DNA of 6,460 nt from Chthonomonadaceae bacterium (GTDB lineage: Bacteria > Armatimonadota > Chthonomonadetes > Chthonomonadales > Chthonomonadaceae). Numbering within the stretch: the stretch's first letter is position 1; each line of letters starts with the position of its first letter. A program made the translations under genes and the position numbers. A model generated the notes under the pieces. That model had not been told where the DNA came from and made no database searches. It saw nothing but the letters and a program-made list of their open reading frames with translations. The stretch spans positions 1-6,460 of the forward strand of contig JACMPS010000553.1 of NCBI GenBank assembly GCA_014377395.1, given 5' to 3'. This document shows positions 4,367-6,460 of the stretch, piece after piece.

Positions 4367-6460
4367 ATGAAAGCCAGCGAACTTCGCCAGAAATATATCG
4401 AGTTTTACAAGTCGAAAGGGCATCTACAATTGCCCGGTTCGCCCCTGCCCCCTGTAGACGCGCTCGGTAATCCCGACACCTCCACCCTGTTCACCTCGGC
4501 GGGAATGCAACAATTCAAGCCTTATTTTGCGGGAGCGGCGGTTCCACCGAGCGGCAGAATTTGTACCGTCCAGAAATGTGTTCGTACAAGCGATATTGAT
4601 TCGGTAGGCGACACCTCTCACTGTACTTTTTTTGAGATGCTCGGCAATTTTTCTTTCGGCGATTATTTTAAGGCAGAGGTGATTCCGTGGACGTGGGAGT
4701 TTCTCACCGTTGTCTGTGGAATCGATGCAGAGCGACTCAACGTCACCGTTTACAAAGAGGACGATGAGGCGTTCAGTATCTGGCACAACGTCGTCGGGCT
4801 GAGCGAAGACCGAATCCACCGACTTGAGGCCGACAAAAACTACTGGCCCGCTAACGTCATCGAAGACGGCCCCGACGGCCCCTGTGGACCGTGTTCCGAG
4901 TATTTTTACCGCGTGGCACCGCTCGAAGAGATGTGCGCCGATACTTCTTTGACCTCTACCGAACGCTTTTTGGTAGATGATGAGGCGGGACGCTGGCTTG
5001 AACTCGGCAACAACGTTTTCACGATGTTTGATCGTAGCGTCGGCGAAGACGGCGTTCCGGTTCTCACACCCCTCCCGAAAAAGAACAATGATACGGGCAT
5101 GGGATTTGACCGAATCGCGTTTGTCGTGCAGGGCAAAACGAGTGTTTTCGAGACCGACCTGTTTCACCCGATTTTGCAGAAAGTCGAGGCACTGAGCGGC
5201 AAAACCTATACGGGCGGGGAGGGCGAAAACGATTTCGCCTTTCGGGTGGTGGCGGAACACGTTCGCTCGATGACGTTTTGTATCGCAGACGGGATTTTAC
5301 CCGGCAATGAGGGGCGCGGCTACGTATTGCGCTACATCATGCGCCGCGCCATTCGCTACGGCAAGACGGTACTAGGCTTTAACGAGCCGTTTCTACATCT
5401 TGTTGCCCCTGTTGTTGTTGCACAAATGGGCGATTTTTACACCGAGCTCAAAGAGCGCGAAGAGTTGATCTTACGCACGATTCTCGATGAGGAAGACCGA
5501 TTTTTACGTACCCTTGATTCGGGGATGGCAAAGTTGATCGAATTGCTGGAGACGCCCGAAGTCGCCGAAAGCAAGGTGCTTCCCGGCGGACGCGGCGGGG
5601 CGTTCACGCTTTATGACACCTATGGCTTCCCGATTAAACTCACACAGGAAATGGCGGAAGAGCGCGGCATCACCGTTGACATGGCGGCTTTTGAGGCGGC
5701 AAATTTAGAGCATAGCGAGCGAAGCAAAGCGGCGAGTGGCGAAAAAGAGGTGTTTGGTGATTACAACGCACTGATTCCTGAACTGCAAAAACAATTTCCT
5801 CAAACTGAGTTTGTAGGTTATGACACGCTCGACATTGACTACGCAAAGATTCTGGCGATTGTCAAAGGTGGAACCCTCGTTCAGAAAGCGGAAAAGGGCG
5901 ACGAGGTAGAAATCGTCCTTGACCATACCACTTTCTATGCGGAGAGCGGCGGACAGGTCGGGGATCGGGGCGAATTTTATCCGCCGGACGGCAACCCCGA
6001 CAACACCTTTGATGTGTTGGACACCAAAAGATTGGGCGGCTACTTTTTACACCGGGGCATGGTTACGGACGGCGTTTTCACGGTCGGCGATGCGATTGAC
6101 GCCTTTGTTGACCCCGAAAAGCGACGGAACACGGCGCGAAGTCATACGGCGACGCACTTGCTTCAGGCGGCACTGCGGCAAGTGCTGGGCAATCATGTCT
6201 ACCAGAAAGGCTCTTCGGTCAACTCCGAGCGGTTGCGCTTTGACTTCACTCATTCCGCGCCTATTGCTTACGAAGACCTGCGTAAAATCGAGGCGATTGT
6301 CAATGAAGAGATCACGATTGATACCGAAGTCGCCACCCACATCAACGTCCCTATTGAGGACGCAAAAGCAATGGGTGCAATGGCACTCTTCGGCGAGAAG
6401 TATGGGGATAGGGTGCGCGTTGTTGAGGTTCCTGAGTTCAGTACGGAGCTGTGCGGCGGA
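4367..6460 (+). CDS. alaS: Alanyl-tRNA synthetase (partial, 3' end beyond the window)
   Basis: AlaS charges tRNA-Ala with alanine in the cytoplasm and hydrolyses mischarged Ser- and Gly-tRNA-Ala. The frame is open without a break for 698 codons up to the right edge; full-length bacterial AlaS is about 870-880, so the end of the editing domain and the C-Ala oligomerisation domain are missing here. The class II catalytic core shows FTSAGMQQFKPYF (42-54), motif 2 with R73 in CVRTSD, GPCGPCSE (171-178) and motif 3 as DTGMGFDR (242-249), where most AlaS have GLER. GNEGRGYVLRYIMRRA (313-328) follows. The editing domain has FYAESGGQVGDRG, the zinc histidines H593 and H597 in SHTATHLL, and C696 of the CGG motif at the very edge. 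The ATG start aligns with the family N-terminus (SELRQKYIEFYKSKGH). AGGA at 4351-4354 is the likely ribosome binding site, with a long 12-nt spacing. Confidence 0.98.
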   Translation, partial: MKASELRQKYIEFYKSKGHLQLPGSPLPPVDALGNPDTSTLFTSAGMQQFKPYFAGAAVPPSGRICTVQKCVRTSDIDSVGDTSHCTFFEMLGNFSFGDYFKAEVIPWTWEFLTVVCGIDAERLNVTVYKEDDEAFSIWHNVVGLSEDRIHRLEADKNYWPANVIEDGPDGPCGPCSEYFYRVAPLEEMCADTSLTSTERFLVDDEAGRWLELGNNVFTMFDRSVGEDGVPVLTPLPKKNNDTGMGFDRIAFVVQGKTSVFETDLFHPILQKVEALSGKTYTGGEGENDFAFRVVAEHVRSMTFCIADGILPGNEGRGYVLRYIMRRAIRYGKTVLGFNEPFLHLVAPVVVAQMGDFYTELKEREELILRTILDEEDRFLRTLDSGMAKLIELLETPEVAESKVLPGGRGGAFTLYDTYGFPIKLTQEMAEERGITVDMAAFEAANLEHSERSKAASGEKEVFGDYNALIPELQKQFPQTEFVGYDTLDIDYAKILAIVKGGTLVQKAEKGDEVEIVLDHTTFYAESGGQVGDRGEFYPPDGNPDNTFDVLDTKRLGGYFLHRGMVTDGVFTVGDAIDAFVDPEKRRNTARSHTATHLLQAALRQVLGNHVYQKGSSVNSERLRFDFTHSAPIAYEDLRKIEAIVNEEITIDTEVATHINVPIEDAKAMGAMALFGEKYGDRVRVVEVPEFSTELCGG

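Noticed and set aside
4424..5260. 278-codon open frame on the minus strand
   Set aside because: It lies wholly antisense to alaS, whose motifs and continuous frame are beyond doubt; its product shows no recognisable domain. The shorter minus frames at 4906-5136, 5705-5926 and 6047-6340 are rejected for the same reason.

Overview
The window is bacterial and chromosomal in character: closely packed genes, Shine-Dalgarno-like sites, sigma70-like promoter boxes, housekeeping genes, and G+C near half by eye. The lineage cannot be fixed from it. The MobA-like nucleotidyltransferase and the SLC45-like transporter remind me of gene sets in Armatimonadota and similar lineages, but this is an impression and not a result. 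No RNA gene, CRISPR array, insertion sequence or integrase is visible. The one mobile-looking item is a short palindromic repeat inserted in frame in cdsA.

Layout. At positions 2-88 (+) there is probably the last 28 codons of a gene whose body lies off the left edge. It converges on a minus-strand block that reads from right to left: a 45-residue small membrane protein candidate (3114-3251), a MobA-like nucleotidyltransferase (2341-3102), an SLC45-like major facilitator transporter (995-2344) and CdsA, phosphatidate cytidylyltransferase (120-998). The last three genes are joined by two ATGA stop/start overlaps. The stop codon of the small gene lies inside the ribosome binding site of the nucleotidyltransferase. 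This looks like one translationally coupled unit, perhaps started from a TATAAT box at 3312-3317. Further right, a Cof-type HAD phosphatase (3368-4237, minus) is divergent from alaS (4367 to the right edge, plus). They share a 129-bp intergenic region with a good promoter for alaS and two possible leader hairpins. alaS is cut by the window after 698 codons, at the Cys-Gly-Gly zinc motif of the editing domain.

How the genes fit together. AlaS and CdsA are housekeeping enzymes of translation and phospholipid synthesis. CdsA makes CDP-diacylglycerol from phosphatidate and CTP. The nucleotidyltransferase belongs to a fold that activates small phosphorylated compounds with NTPs, so the coupled unit could link activation of an unknown small molecule, its transport, and lipid precursor supply. 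That link is inference: no CDP-alcohol phosphotransferase or glycosyltransferase is in the window. I do not see a clearly new defence or mobile system. The observations most worth checking are the in-frame palindromic repeat in CdsA, the coupled unit with its unannotated small protein, and a near-consensus promoter at 75-103 that points antisense into the end of cdsA.
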